Shown here in pieces: positions 1-8,359 of a DNA stretch of 64,000 nt. The stretch covers positions 744,001 to 808,000 of the forward strand of contig NZ_CP108080.1 in the NCBI RefSeq assembly GCF_036181745.1, in the 5' to 3' direction. The DNA comes from Streptomyces sp. NBC_00259 (GTDB lineage: Bacteria > Actinomycetota > Actinomycetes > Streptomycetales > Streptomycetaceae). The notes beneath the pieces are model-generated. The model saw only the letters and a program-made list of their open reading frames with translations, was not told the origin of the DNA and ran no database searches. Both the position numbers and the translations under genes were made by a program. Each line of letters starts with the position of its first letter. Positions within the stretch are counted from its first letter, which is position 1.

Positions 1-888
1 CCGCCGGTGCGGATCGCGTACAACCCTCTCGGCTCGGGCGCCGGCGTCGCCCAGTTCATGCGGCAGGCGACATCCTTCGGCGGCACCGACGGCGCACTGA
101 AGCCCGAGGACATCGAGTTGTCGAGAAGAGTGTGCCGCGGGGGCAAGGCGATCGATCTGCCGATGGTCGGCGGTCCGATCGCCATCGGCTACAACCTCCA
201 GGGCCTGGACGATCTGGTCCTCGATGCCGGGACCCTCGCGAAGATCTTCGACTCGGAGATCACCAAGTGGTCCGATCCGGCGATCCGGGAGCTCAACCCG
301 GGGATCAAGCTGCCCGATCTGGCGATCCAGGCGGTCCACCGCTCCGACAACTCCGGCACGACACAGAACCTCAACGCGTACCTGAACGGGGCGGCGCCGG
401 ACCAGTGGCCGTACGCGAAGGAGAAGACCTGGCAGGGCAAGGGCGGTCACTCCGCGGCCGGTTCCGATGGTGTGGCGGGCGCGGTGCGCAACACCGAAGG
501 GACGATCGGCTACTTCGAGCTGTCCTTCGCCTCCAAGCTGAAGATCCCGACCGTGCGGATCGACACGGGAGCGGCCAAGCCCGTCGAGGCCACCCCGGAG
601 ACCGCATCGGCCGGCATCGCCAGCGCCAAGCTCGTGGGCAAGGGCGATGACGTGACGCTGGAGTTCGACTACGCGACCCAGGCCGAAGGCGCGTACCCGA
701 TCGTCCTGGTCACGTACGAGATCGTCTGCGACACGGGCAACCAGCCCGAGATGCTGCCCGCACTGAAGTCCTTCCTCACCTATACGGCGAGCGAGGAAGG
801 CCAGAAAATCCTGCCGAGCATTCACTACGCACCGCTGCCTGAGAACGTCGCCACGCGGGTGCGGAAGGTCATCGCCACACTGTCCTGA
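1..888 (+). CDS. pstS: PstS-like phosphate-binding protein, 5'-truncated by window edge
   Basis: This is the C-terminal part of the substrate-binding lipoprotein of the ABC phosphate importer, which captures phosphate outside the membrane. The frame is open from the first base and stops at 886-888, so the signal peptide lies upstream of the window. Visible family motifs are YNPLGSGAGVAQF near the beginning, FGGTDGAL, and HRSDNSGTTQNLNAYL, which in PstS form the phosphate-binding loops. The end converges with arsO, leaving 12 bp. No pstCAB genes follow, so it is either a lone paralogue or the upstream end of the pst genes. Because arsenate enters cells through phosphate carriers, its place beside an arsenic locus may be functional; that link is inference. 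Confidence 0.9.
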   Translation, partial: PPVRIAYNPLGSGAGVAQFMRQATSFGGTDGALKPEDIELSRRVCRGGKAIDLPMVGGPIAIGYNLQGLDDLVLDAGTLAKIFDSEITKWSDPAIRELNPGIKLPDLAIQAVHRSDNSGTTQNLNAYLNGAAPDQWPYAKEKTWQGKGGHSAAGSDGVAGAVRNTEGTIGYFELSFASKLKIPTVRIDTGAAKPVEATPETASAGIASAKLVGKGDDVTLEFDYATQAEGAYPIVLVTYEIVCDTGNQPEMLPALKSFLTYTASEEGQKILPSIHYAPLPENVATRVRKVIATLS

Positions 889-900
889 GACGTGCCGTCC

Positions 901-1959
901 TCAGCTCCGCAGCAGTTCCGCGACAGCGCGGGCGGCGTCGCGCGCGGGGCGGCCGACGCCGATGAGGGTCGCCGAGGCGGGGCCGGTCCAGTCGCCGTAG
1001 CCGAGGAGGTGCAGCCTCGGTTCCTGCAAAGCCCTGGTGCCGATGGTGGGAATGCGACCGCGCGCGCCGCGCAGGCCCAGCGGTGCCAGGTGCGAGAGGG
1101 CGGGTCGGAAGCCGGTGCACCAGATGACGGCATCGGCCTCGACTCGCGCACCGTCGGCCCACTCGGCCCCGCTGGTCGTGAGACGGGTGAACATCGTTGA
1201 GGCGGTGAGGAGTCCGGCATCGCGTGCTTCGCGTACGGGCGGTACGGCGACGATGTCGCCCAGGGATGCCACGCCGCCGGTGTCGGCCCGGCCTGCGTCG
1301 AGGGCTCGGCGGCGTGCGGTCGCGACGTCGAAGAGCACACGGCCGTCGACGTCGTCCGGCAGGAAGCGCGGCGGACGCTGGGTCGCCCACGTCACGTGCG
1401 CGTGGCCGGTGAGGTCAGCGGCGATCTGGGCGCCGGAGTTTCCGCCGCCGACGACGATCACGCGCTGCCCGGCGAGGTCCTGCGGATTGCGGTAGTCGAC
1501 GGTGTGGAGCTGGGTGCCTGCAAAGGCCGTACGGCCCGGGACGGCCGGCAGGAAGGGGCGTGACCAGGTGCCGGTCGCGCTGACGACGGCGTGGGCGCGC
1601 CACGTACCCGTATCGGCCTCGATGTGCAGGAACGGCCCGTCGCGGTGGACCGCCTGGACCTCAGCGCCGTGGTGCACGGGAAGTTCGTACCGCTTCTCAT
1701 AGTCGGCGAGGTAGTCGACGACGTGCCGGGCATCGGGGTACGTCGCACCCTCCTGCGGCGGCATGAGCCGGCCGGGCAGGGAGGAGAAGGCCGCCGGGGA
1801 GAACAGGCGCAACGAGTCCCAGGTGTGCTGCCAGGCGCCGCCCGGAGTGGACCGGGCGTCCAGAATGACGAAGTCCACACCGAGGCGGCGAAGGTGGAAA
1901 CCGGCGGCGAGCCCGGATTGCCCGCCGCCGATCACCACGACGTCCGCCTGCTGGGTCAT
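901..1959 (-). CDS. arsO: ArsO-type FAD/NAD(P)-dependent monooxygenase
   Basis: A 352-residue flavoprotein of the family found in Streptomyces ars operons (arsO); its exact reaction is not settled. Two Rossmann nucleotide-binding motifs are visible, GGGQSG at residues 11-16 for FAD and GGGNSG at 171-176 for NADPH, with a WCTGFRP motif near the C-terminus typical of flavin monooxygenases. I chose the ATG at 1957-1959 because it overlaps the stop of the upstream channel gene as ATGA and starts right before the FAD motif; the frame stays open further upstream but that part is the channel gene read out of frame. It is the last gene of a minus-strand arsR-channel-arsO operon, so arsenic-inducible expression is likely. 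Confidence 0.85.
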   Translation of the reverse strand: MTQQADVVVIGGGQSGLAAGFHLRRLGVDFVILDARSTPGGAWQHTWDSLRLFSPAAFSSLPGRLMPPQEGATYPDARHVVDYLADYEKRYELPVHHGAEVQAVHRDGPFLHIEADTGTWRAHAVVSATGTWSRPFLPAVPGRTAFAGTQLHTVDYRNPQDLAGQRVIVVGGGNSGAQIAADLTGHAHVTWATQRPPRFLPDDVDGRVLFDVATARRRALDAGRADTGGVASLGDIVAVPPVREARDAGLLTASTMFTRLTTSGAEWADGARVEADAVIWCTGFRPALSHLAPLGLRGARGRIPTIGTRALQEPRLHLLGYGDWTGPASATLIGVGRPARDAARAVAELLRS

Positions 1960-2765
1960 CCGGTGGGCTGCGCCTCGGCCGTGCGGCCGCGCATGAAGAT
2001 GACCGCCACCAGCGCCAGCCCCACCACGCCTCCGGCGAGTTGGGCGACGATGAAGCCGGGGACGGAGGCGGGAGCGATGCCCGCGAAGGTGTCGGTGAAG
2101 GCGCGGCCGATCGTCACCGCCGGGTTGGCGAAGGACGTGGACGAGGTGAACCAGTAGGCCGCGCCGATGTACGAGGCGACCGCGACCGGCGCGAAGCGGA
2201 GCCGGTCGGTCCTGGCCAGACCGAAGATCAGCAGGATGAGTCCGGCGGTGGCGACCAACTCGCCCAGCAGCAGGTTCCCGGCGGAGCGGTCGTGCGTGGA
2301 CCACTTCACCAGCGGCTCGCCGAACATCGCGTCGGCCAGGACGGCACCCGCGATCGCCCCGGCGATCTGCGCGGGTACGTACACGGCCGCATCCCGCGCT
2401 GTGACGCCGTCACCGCCGCGGCGGGTCGTCCACCACTCCGCCAGTGTGACAACGGGGTTGAAGTGCGCACCGGAGACCGGCCCGAGCAGGGCGATCAGCA
2501 CGCCGAGCCCGAAGACCGTGGCGATCGAGTTGGCCAGGAGCTGGAGCCCGACGTCCTGCGTCAGCTCGGTGGCCTGGATGCCGGAGCCGACCACGACGGC
2601 GACCAGCGCGGCGGTGCCGACCAGTTCGGCGGCTGCGCGTGCGACCAGCGGCGAGCCGGGAGGCGTGGCCTCTGGCACGGGCTGAGGCCCGGATGACGTG
2701 ACTGTGGCGGAATCCGCCGTTATCTGGACAGCGGTTTCGGGGGCAGCGGCCTCGGTGGCGCTCAA
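1956..2765 (-). CDS. MIP-family channel (aquaglyceroporin-like), probable arsenite exit channel
   Basis: A 269-residue integral membrane channel of the aquaporin family with about six membrane segments after a roughly 40-residue Ala/Pro/Thr-rich N-terminal tail. The two pore half-helices carry NPV (103-105, within HFNPVVT) and NPA (214-216, within FANPAVT), so the first box is a variant, as in several bacterial MIP proteins. It lies between arsR and arsO and overlaps arsO by 4 bp, implying translational coupling. In Sinorhizobium meliloti an aquaglyceroporin (AqpS) replaces the arsenite pump by letting As(III), made by ArsC, leave down its gradient. The same role is likely here because no ArsB or Acr3 gene is present. 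Other neutral solutes remain possible. Confidence 0.85.
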   Translation of the reverse strand: MSATEAAAPETAVQITADSATVTSSGPQPVPEATPPGSPLVARAAAELVGTAALVAVVVGSGIQATELTQDVGLQLLANSIATVFGLGVLIALLGPVSGAHFNPVVTLAEWWTTRRGGDGVTARDAAVYVPAQIAGAIAGAVLADAMFGEPLVKWSTHDRSAGNLLLGELVATAGLILLIFGLARTDRLRFAPVAVASYIGAAYWFTSSTSFANPAVTIGRAFTDTFAGIAPASVPGFIVAQLAGGVVGLALVAVIFMRGRTAEAQPTG

Positions 2766-2820
2766 CAGAACTCCTTGATGCGGGCAGTCGCGACGATGAT
2801 GCTGATCAGGTACGCGGTGA

Positions 2821-3135
2821 TCAGGGGCAGGACCGCTTGATGTTCGCTTCGGCGCTGGCTCGCGCGGTCTGCGCGAGCTGGGTGAACTGGCCGGCGAGCG
2901 CGTCGATGACCTCGGGACGCAGCCGGTAGTACGTGAAGCGCCCGCATGGCTCCGTCTCCACCACGCCCGCCTCGCGCAGCACGCGCAGATGGTTGGAGAG
3001 GTTCGTCTGCTTGGCGCCGGTCTCCTCCACCAGATGGCTGGTGCAGAGGGTCTCGTGCGCGAGCAGGGTCACGATCTGGAGCCTGAGCGGGTCAGCCAGT
3101 ACCCGGATCAGCTCAGTGTCGACTGACGTCATCAT
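2821..3135 (-). CDS. arsR: ArsR-family repressor (arsenic locus, first copy)
   Basis: A 104-residue winged-helix repressor of the ArsR/SmtB family, expected to release DNA when it binds As(III). The recognition helix region TNLSNHLRVLREAG is typical. Cysteines at 31 (within ETLCTSHL), 64 (EPCGRF) and 103 are candidate As(III) ligands; the pattern differs from the Escherichia coli CVCDLC motif. The gene starts with two ATG codons; the first is used here. It is divergent from arsC with 93 bp between, and that gap holds an inverted repeat (3138-3157) that is the likely operator for both directions. Downstream, the channel gene follows after 55 bp. Confidence 0.88.
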   Translation of the reverse strand: MMTSVDTELIRVLADPLRLQIVTLLAHETLCTSHLVEETGAKQTNLSNHLRVLREAGVVETEPCGRFTYYRLRPEVIDALAGQFTQLAQTARASAEANIKRSCP

Positions 3136-3137
3136 GG

Positions 3138-3157
3138 ACTGATACTCTCACATCAGT
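3138..3157. promoter_or_regulatory. Probable ArsR operator between arsR and arsC
   Basis: A perfect inverted repeat with arms ACTGAT and ATCAGT separated by 8 bp lies 2 bp upstream of the arsR start codon and 71 bp before arsC. Spacing and position suit an ArsR dimer blocking the arsR promoter or start. No footprint is known to me for this sequence. Confidence 0.55.
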
Positions 3158-3228
3158 GGCGGATGACACCACCAGGTGCTGATGTCACGTGTGCCTGATT
3201 TCTCCTTGAGACAAGAGAGACCCCTGAG

Positions 3229-3651
3229 ATGGCCGAGAAGCCCTCCGTCCTGTTCGTCTGTGTCCACAACGCCGGCCGCTCCCAGATGGCCGCCGGGTGG
3301 CTCACCCACCTGGCCGGCGACCGCATCGAGGTCCGCTCCGCGGGCTCCACCCCGGCCGACCAGGTCAACCCCGCCGCGGTCGAGGCCATGCGCGAGGTCG
3401 GTGTCGACATCTCCGCCGAGACCCCGAAGATCCTCACGATCGACGCGGTCAAGGAGTCCGACGTCTGCATCACGATGGGCTGCGGCGACACCTGCCCGGT
3501 CTTCCCCGGCAAGCGGTACCTGGACTGGCCCCTGGAGGACCCGGCGGGCCAGGGCGTCGAGGCCGTACGGCCGATCCGCGACGAGATCAAGAAGCTGGTC
3601 GAGGGCCTGATCGAGGAGCTCGCCCCGGAGAAGCCGGAGCAGTCCGCATGA
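3229..3651 (+). CDS. arsC: Thioredoxin-coupled arsenate reductase
   Basis: A 140-residue low-molecular-weight-phosphatase-fold arsenate reductase that converts As(V) to As(III) in the cytoplasm. The catalytic P-loop is C11-X5-R17 (CVHNAGRS) and the resolving pair is C85 and C89 in [13 protein letters not shown], which identifies the thioredoxin-dependent type rather than the glutaredoxin type. The stop codon overlaps the start of the next gene as ATGA. The operon continues with a thioredoxin reductase and a thioredoxin, so the whole electron path NADPH to TrxB to TrxA to ArsC is encoded together. A purine-rich AGAGAG lies about 10 bp before the ATG. Divergent from arsR. Confidence 0.95.
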   Translation: MAEKPSVLFVCVHNAGRSQMAAGWLTHLAGDRIEVRSAGSTPADQVNPAAVEAMREVGVDISAETPKILTIDAVKESDVCITMGCGDTCPVFPGKRYLDWPLEDPAGQGVEAVRPIRDEIKKLVEGLIEELAPEKPEQSA

Positions 3652-4646
3652 GCGAGCAGGCCGCGACCGACGAGGTCCGGGACGTCATCGTCATAGGCTC
3701 CGGCCCGGCCGGCTACACCGCTGCCCTCTACACCGCCCGCGCGCAGCTCAAGCCGCTCGTGTTCGGCGGTGCGATCTTCGTCGGCGGCTCCCTGACCACG
3801 ACCACCGAGGTCGAGAACTTCCCCGGCTTCCCCGAGGGCGTCGACGGACCCGTGCTCATGGAGAACATGCGAGCTCAGGCGGAACGCTTCGGCGCGGAGA
3901 TCGTCGAGGACGACGTCACCGCCGTTGACCTCACCGGGGACATCAAGGAGGTCACGGATTCCGCGGGGACCGTGCACCGCGCGAAGGCCGTGATCGTCGC
4001 CACCGGCTCCGGCTATCGCAAGCTCGGCCTGCCGAACGAGGACGCGCTGTCCGGCCGGGGCGTGTCCTGGTGCGCCACCTGCGACGGGTTCTTCTTCCGT
4101 GACCGCGACATCGTCGTGGTCGGCGGCGGCGACACCGCCATGGAGGAAGCCACCTTCCTCACCCGCTTCGCCCGCTCGGTCACCGTCGTCCACCGCCGCT
4201 CCACCCTGCGCGCCTCCCAGGTGATGCAGAACCGCGCCTTCGCCGACGACAAGATCTCCTTCGCCTTCGACAGTGAGATCGCCGAGATCCACGAAGAGAA
4301 CGGCATGCTCTGCGGCCTCACGCTGCGCGACACGTTCAGCGGAGAGACCCGGAAGCTCGCGGCCACCGGCCTGTTCATCGCCATCGGCCACGACCCGCGC
4401 ACCGAACTGTTCAAGGGCCAGCTGGATCTGGACGGTGAGGGCTACTTGAAGGTCGACGCACCGTCGACCCGTACGAACATCCCCGGCGTCTTCGCCGCCG
4501 GAGACGTCGTCGACCACACCTACCGCCAGGCCATCACCGCCGCCGGAACCGGCTGCCAGGCCGCGCTCGACGCGGAGCGGTACCTCGCCGCCCTGGCGCA
4601 CGACGACAAGCCCGCCGCACCGGAGTTGGCTCCGGTCACCACCTGA
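3648..4646 (+). CDS. trxB: Thioredoxin reductase of the arsenic operon (ArsT type)
   Basis: A 332-residue NADPH-dependent FAD flavoprotein that reduces thioredoxin. The N-terminal FAD motif [18 protein letters not shown] starts at about residue 14, the redox pair is C142-A-T-C145 (WCATCDG), and the NADPH motif [12 protein letters not shown] follows. The C-terminal [16 protein letters not shown] is the family FAD signature. The start ATG at 3648 overlaps the arsC stop by 4 bp. Genes of this kind in Streptomyces ars clusters are called arsT. It should recycle the thioredoxin encoded 29 bp downstream, which reduces ArsC. Confidence 0.95.
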   Translation: MSEQAATDEVRDVIVIGSGPAGYTAALYTARAQLKPLVFGGAIFVGGSLTTTTEVENFPGFPEGVDGPVLMENMRAQAERFGAEIVEDDVTAVDLTGDIKEVTDSAGTVHRAKAVIVATGSGYRKLGLPNEDALSGRGVSWCATCDGFFFRDRDIVVVGGGDTAMEEATFLTRFARSVTVVHRRSTLRASQVMQNRAFADDKISFAFDSEIAEIHEENGMLCGLTLRDTFSGETRKLAATGLFIAIGHDPRTELFKGQLDLDGEGYLKVDAPSTRTNIPGVFAAGDVVDHTYRQAITAAGTGCQAALDAERYLAALAHDDKPAAPELAPVTT

Positions 4647-4675
4647 TTCACACCTGCGGAGAGGAGGCGCCACGC

Positions 4676-4999
4676 ATGGCCCTCAAGAGCGTGACGGACG
4701 ACTCGTTCGAGGCGGACGTCCTGGGCAGCGAGAAGCCGGTCCTGGTCGACTTCTGGGCACCGTGGTGCGGCCCGTGCCGCCAGCTGGCGCCGTCGCTGGA
4801 AGCGATCGCGGCCGACCACGGCGACACGATCGAGATCGTCAAGCTCAACATCGACGAGAACCCCGCAACGGCTCTCAAGTACGGCGTGATGTCGGTCCCG
4901 ACGATGAACCTCTACGTCGGCGGCGAGGTCACCAAGAGCATCATCGGCGCCAAGCCGAAGGCCGCTGTCGAGCGCGAACTCGACGGCATCATCGGCTGA
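4676..4999 (+). CDS. trxA: Thioredoxin
   Basis: A 107-residue thioredoxin with the active site WCGPC at residues 30-34 and the cis-proline segment MSVPTMNLY. It is preceded by a strong ribosome binding site (GGAGAGGAGG, ending 7 bp before the ATG). It is third in the arsC-trxB-trxA operon and most simply serves as electron donor to ArsC. It is followed by a double hairpin terminator and a convergent arsR gene. Confidence 0.95.
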   Translation: MALKSVTDDSFEADVLGSEKPVLVDFWAPWCGPCRQLAPSLEAIAADHGDTIEIVKLNIDENPATALKYGVMSVPTMNLYVGGEVTKSIIGAKPKAAVERELDGIIG

Positions 5000-5008
5000 T
5001 GACACACA

Positions 5009-5041
5009 CCCCGCGTGCGGCGGGGATGCGCCGAGGCATCC
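5009..5041. terminator. Paired hairpins between trxA and the second arsR
   Basis: Two adjacent stem-loops: CCCCGC (5009-5014) with GCGGGG (5020-5025), and GGATGC (5024-5029) with GCATCC (5036-5041). They share two bases, so only one can form at a time. They sit in the 68-bp gap between convergent genes, as expected for a bidirectional, U-tract-free actinomycete terminator. Confidence 0.6.
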
Positions 5042-5067
5042 TCGCCGGACGGCGTTGAAGGACAAGG

Positions 5068-5436
5068 TCAGACGGTCGCCGGGTCGAGGATGTCGCGTAC
5101 CCGGCGCAGGCCCTCCGTGTTCACCGAGTACCAGACCCAGGTGCCGCGGCGGTCGCGGTTCAGCAGCCCGGCCTCGGTCATGAGCTTCAAATGGTGGCTG
5201 ACGGTCGGCTGGCGGAGCCCCAGGCAGTCGGTCAGATCGCAGACACACGCCTCGCCGCCGGGCGCCCGCTCGATCAGCCTCAGCAGCTGGAGCCGGGTGG
5301 GGTCGGCTATGGCCTTCAGCATGACGGCGAGCCGCTCGGCTTCCGCGCGGTCGATCAGCAGGCAGGACAGCCCTGGACCGCAGCTCTCCGCCTTCTCCAC
5401 CGCCGTCTCCGCTGCGCCGTATGTAGTGATAGCCAT
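5068..5436 (-). CDS. ArsR-family repressor (second copy)
   Basis: A 122-residue ArsR/SmtB repressor. The metal-site region reads GGEACVCDLTDCLGL, so it keeps the classical As(III)-binding CVCDL core with a third Cys nearby. The recognition helix is QPTVSHHLKLMTEAG. It differs clearly from the first ArsR in this locus, so the two probably evolved separately and read different operators. It is divergent from the second ArsC gene, and inverted repeats at its start codon and in the intergenic region are likely operators. Confidence 0.9.
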   Translation of the reverse strand: MAITTYGAAETAVEKAESCGPGLSCLLIDRAEAERLAVMLKAIADPTRLQLLRLIERAPGGEACVCDLTDCLGLRQPTVSHHLKLMTEAGLLNRDRRGTWVWYSVNTEGLRRVRDILDPATV

Positions 5437-5554
5437 CTATTCACCATACGAGCTGTCCGAGTACCCGCCGGGTGCTCGAAGGCCCATCCGAGCAGTTGTT
5501 TACCAAGGGTTCACCTTTCTTCCAGCCTGGCCAGAAAATAGATATCCACCTATT
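5429..5554. promoter_or_regulatory. Divergent promoter region with two inverted repeats
   Basis: AT-rich islands in a GC-rich context. ATAG-CCAT-CTAT (5429-5440) covers the start codon of the second arsR, and AATAG-N8-CTATT (5537-5554) lies 48 bp upstream of the second ArsC gene. The arms are related (ATAG/CTAT), which suggests the same ArsR dimer binds both and controls both directions. Confidence 0.5.
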
Positions 5555-5601
5555 ATCCGAGGTGAGCGCAGGGCTATTCCCTGCTTGGGAAGGGGCGGCT
5601 C

Positions 5602-6291
5602 ATGGACGAGCGGAACGCGCTGGGTCCGGCGACGCCCCAGCTGCGCGACATCGACGCGGTGGTCGAGCGGATCACCCGGCGGCTGCGCACGCGGTTCGGG
5701 CACGTCTTCTCGCAGGAAACGGTCGAGTCGTACGTCGACGACTGCGCACTGCTCCTGAGATGCCGAGCACGGCTGGGCACCCACCTTCCCGTACTCATCG
5801 AACGCTTCGCCGACCAGCGCCTCGGCGCCCTCGCCACGGCGTCCGGGCTGAGTCCGAAGCCCGTCCCGGAAGTGCTCTTCGTCTGCACGGAGAACGCCGG
5901 CCGCTCCCAGCTCGCCGCCGCGCTCATGCACCGGCGGGCCGGAGGATCGGTCGTGGTGCGATCGGCCGGGTCCGAACCGGGACTCGACATCTCGCCCGTC
6001 GTACGGGCACTGCTCGCCGATCTGGGGCTCGACGTGGGCGGCGAGTTCCCCAAGCCCATCACGCCCGAAGTGGTGGCCGCCGCCGACGTGGTGATCACTT
6101 TGGGCTGCGGGGATGCCTGCCCCGTGCTGCCCGGCCGCCGCTATGTGAACTGGGACCTCCCGGATCTCTCCGGCCTGGACCTGGAAACCGCCCGCGCCGT
6201 ACGCGACACTCTGGACACGCGGATCGCCGATCTGGTCCGGGAGTTGACCGAAGCCCGGTCGGTAGCCGGTGATTCGGGGATTGGTCGTTAG
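5602..6291 (+). CDS. Arsenate reductase/LMW phosphatase with N-terminal helical domain
   Basis: A 229-residue protein. The first 85 residues are predicted mostly helical (RDIDAVVERITRRLRTRF onwards) and resemble the three-helix bundle that precedes ArsC domains in many actinobacteria. The second part is an ArsC-like domain with catalytic loop C95-X5-R101 (CTENAGRSQ) and the resolving pair C169 and C173 (GCGDACPVLPGR). All catalytic residues are present, so it should be an active thioredoxin-type arsenate reductase. A GGAAGGGGCGG ribosome site precedes the ATG. It is controlled from the same intergenic region as the divergent arsR. Confidence 0.88.
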   Translation: MDERNALGPATPQLRDIDAVVERITRRLRTRFGHVFSQETVESYVDDCALLLRCRARLGTHLPVLIERFADQRLGALATASGLSPKPVPEVLFVCTENAGRSQLAAALMHRRAGGSVVVRSAGSEPGLDISPVVRALLADLGLDVGGEFPKPITPEVVAAADVVITLGCGDACPVLPGRRYVNWDLPDLSGLDLETARAVRDTLDTRIADLVRELTEARSVAGDSGIGR

Positions 6292-6336
6292 CCGTAGTTC
6301 CGCCTTGCTCGACCCCTATGGCCGGAGGTGCGTGCG

Positions 6337-6837
6337 GTGCTACTGCATATCGTCGTCGTCATTCACATCGCTGCCGGTCTGACCGCGGTCATCTCGGGCG
6401 CGGCGGCGATGCTTGCACCCAAGCGCCGTGGCCGCCACCCCCGTAACGGCCACGTCTACCTCGGCGCGCTGGCCGTGCTGACTGCTACAGCCACCGCTCT
6501 GGCAATAGCCAAGCCGCACACGGCCTATCTGTTGATCGCCGGGGCTGTCGCGCTGGCCGCGGCCGGATACGGATGGCGAGCCCGGCGCCTGCACCAACAG
6601 GGCTGGCGGGCGCGCCACATCACCGCCATGGCGCTCTCGTACACCGCCATGCTGACCGCGTTCTACGTCGACAACGGCCCCCGGCTGCCTATCTGGGACC
6701 GACTGCCGCCGCTGACATTCTGGTTCCTGCCCGCAGCGGTCGCCCTGCCTCTGACGCTTCGGGCCCTGAACCGCCAGGCGCCACACGTCGTCACACGGCA
6801 GAGGCCGGATCGGCCGACTGGCTCTGGAACGGCTTAG
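6337..6837 (+). CDS. Membrane protein, DUF2306-like
   Basis: A small protein of about 166 residues with four or five hydrophobic segments and the pattern RRGRHPRNGHVYLG after the first helix, typical of the DUF2306 membrane family; no reaction is known. An upstream in-frame GTG exists at 6328, but the GGAGG ribosome site (6324-6328) overlaps it, whereas the GTG at 6337 sits 8 bp after it. I therefore start at 6337. It follows the second ArsC by 45 bp and may be cotranscribed. Its 3' end overlaps the 3' end of the convergent response-regulator fragment by 47 bp. Confidence 0.75.
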   Translation: MLLHIVVVIHIAAGLTAVISGAAAMLAPKRRGRHPRNGHVYLGALAVLTATATALAIAKPHTAYLLIAGAVALAAAGYGWRARRLHQQGWRARHITAMALSYTAMLTAFYVDNGPRLPIWDRLPPLTFWFLPAAVALPLTLRALNRQAPHVVTRQRPDRPTGSGTA

Positions 6838-7386
6838 GGTCACACTCCAGGCGATAGCCCATGCCACGGATCGCGTCGATCGTGCAGCAACTGCTCGCCC
6901 CTTCGCTGAGCCTGCTGCGAATCCGCCGGATATGAACGGTGAGGGTGTTGCTGCCCAGCCTTTCCGCGCCCCACAGGGCAAGGATGAGCTCCTCGCGGCT
7001 CACGACGCGGCCGGCACGCTCCATGAGGTAGCGCAGCAGCATGAATTCACGTACCGGCAACTGAAGCGAGCGGCCTCGTACGTAGACGTGAAAGCCAGCC
7101 GGATCAAGCTCGATGTCACCGACGACGAGCGGGTCTGCCGAGCCATCACCCGTGGCCCGGCCCGCTGTCAGCAACGGCAGTATCTCCTCCGCCCGGTAGG
7201 GGCGGGCCACGAAAGCCACGGCGCCCGCCGCCACGGCCGCCGTGGCTTCGGCAACCCCGTCGGGACCGGCGCCCACGAGCACCGGTGCGGGGTGGAGTTT
7301 GGCGATCAGCTCGGTCACCTGCGCGTCCCCGACCACCGGCAGTGGCGCTGCGAGCAGCACGGCCCGCGGGTGGCGGGCGCCGACCT
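6791..7386 (-). pseudogene. OmpR-type winged-helix response regulator, 5'-truncated
   Basis: About 195 codons. The C-terminal winged-helix DNA-binding domain is complete (REFMLLRYLMERAGRVVSRE, then TVHIRRIRSRL and GMGYRLE). Before it lies a receiver-like stretch that ends with VAFVARPYRAEEIL but lacks the N-terminal acidic pocket and start codon. Upstream of about 7386 the sequence switches to the flavoprotein pseudogene, so the gene was cut by a deletion. A chimeric frame runs on to an ATG at 7447, but those 20 codons are the neighbour read out of frame. Any product would be a DNA-binding domain without a phosphoacceptor. Confidence 0.7.
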
Positions 7387-8160
7387 GTGACCGCGTCGGC
7401 GTGGCCGTTGTCGACGGCGGCCTTGGCAGCGAGGCCGAGAGCGCCACGGGCGGGGAGCTGGTCGGCGGTTCCGCCGCCGAAGGTGGAGCCGCAGATGCCG
7501 CGGCGCAGGATCCACACGGCCTTTGTGTTGGTGCCGTCGTCGGACGTCGCGAGGTCGGCGAGCTGCGCGAGCGCGGTGAAGGCGGAGGCGCCAGAGCCGA
7601 TGACCGCGGTGCGCTTGCCCGCGTACCGGGCCCGCGCGACCGGATCTTTCAGGTCCGGCACGCGGTACGTGATCCGATCGGACGCGGCCTTCTCTCCGAG
7701 GGGCGGAAGGCCGCTGCCGCCGGCCGGACTGGGAGTGGCCCAGGTGCCGGAAACCTCGATCACCGCGCGGGCGAACAGCCGCTCCTGGCGGCCGCCCGCG
7801 TGGGCGACGTGGACGACGAAGGGCTGCTTCTCTCGGTCAGCGTCCACGATCCGGTCCCGCCCCGCGCGGGAGACACCAGTGACGGTGGCGCCGAACGCAC
7901 ATGCTCGCCGAGGACGTCGGCGAGCGGCTGGAGGTACTGCTCCGCCCAGTCCCGGCCCGAGGGGTAGGTGGCCGGGTCCGGCTTCGCCCAGCCGGTGAGG
8001 GCGAGCAGCTTCTCGGCGGTCGGGTCGGTGACCTCGCCCCAGGTGGACAACAGCCGCAGTGCGCCCACTCGCGTACCGCCGCTGCGGCGACCGGGCCGGC
8101 TTCCAGGACCAGCGGGGTCGGGCCGCGGTCGACCAGGTGGGCGGCAGCCCTCACCCCAGC
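7387..8160 (-). pseudogene. FAD-dependent oxidoreductase, frameshifted and truncated at both ends
   Basis: Remnant of the flavoprotein commonly found near Streptomyces ars genes. Family sequence can be followed through three frames: AAAHLVDRGPTPLVLEAG (8160 to about 8059), then LLSTWGEVTDPTAEKLLALT (to about 7896), then FGATVTGVSRAGRDRIVDAD and the NADPH motif AVIGSGASAF (to 7387). Each frame change fits loss of a single base (near 8059 and 7896). The N-terminal FAD motif is unrecognisable and the C-terminal third is missing, replaced by the response-regulator fragment. Clearly non-functional. Confidence 0.8.
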
Positions 8161-8359
8161 ACGGGCCATCGGCCCCTTGTGGCCGACCGAGGTCTGGCTC
8201 CAGCGACCACCAAAACTTCCGGGGCAGTACGGGAGCCGTCGCCCTGAAAACGGCCGCGGCAACTGCCCGTGGCTCCGTAACGCGGACCGACGCGCTTGCG
8301 GACCACCGTGACGTGCTCGTGGTAGGTGAAGGCGTGAGTCCCATTTCCCGAGGAGCGTC

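Noticed and set aside
901..2304. A 467-codon version of arsO extending far into the channel gene
   Set aside because: The extra 115 codons are the antisense-phase reading of the channel gene with Arg-rich, domain-free sequence; the ATGA overlap at 1959 gives the natural start.
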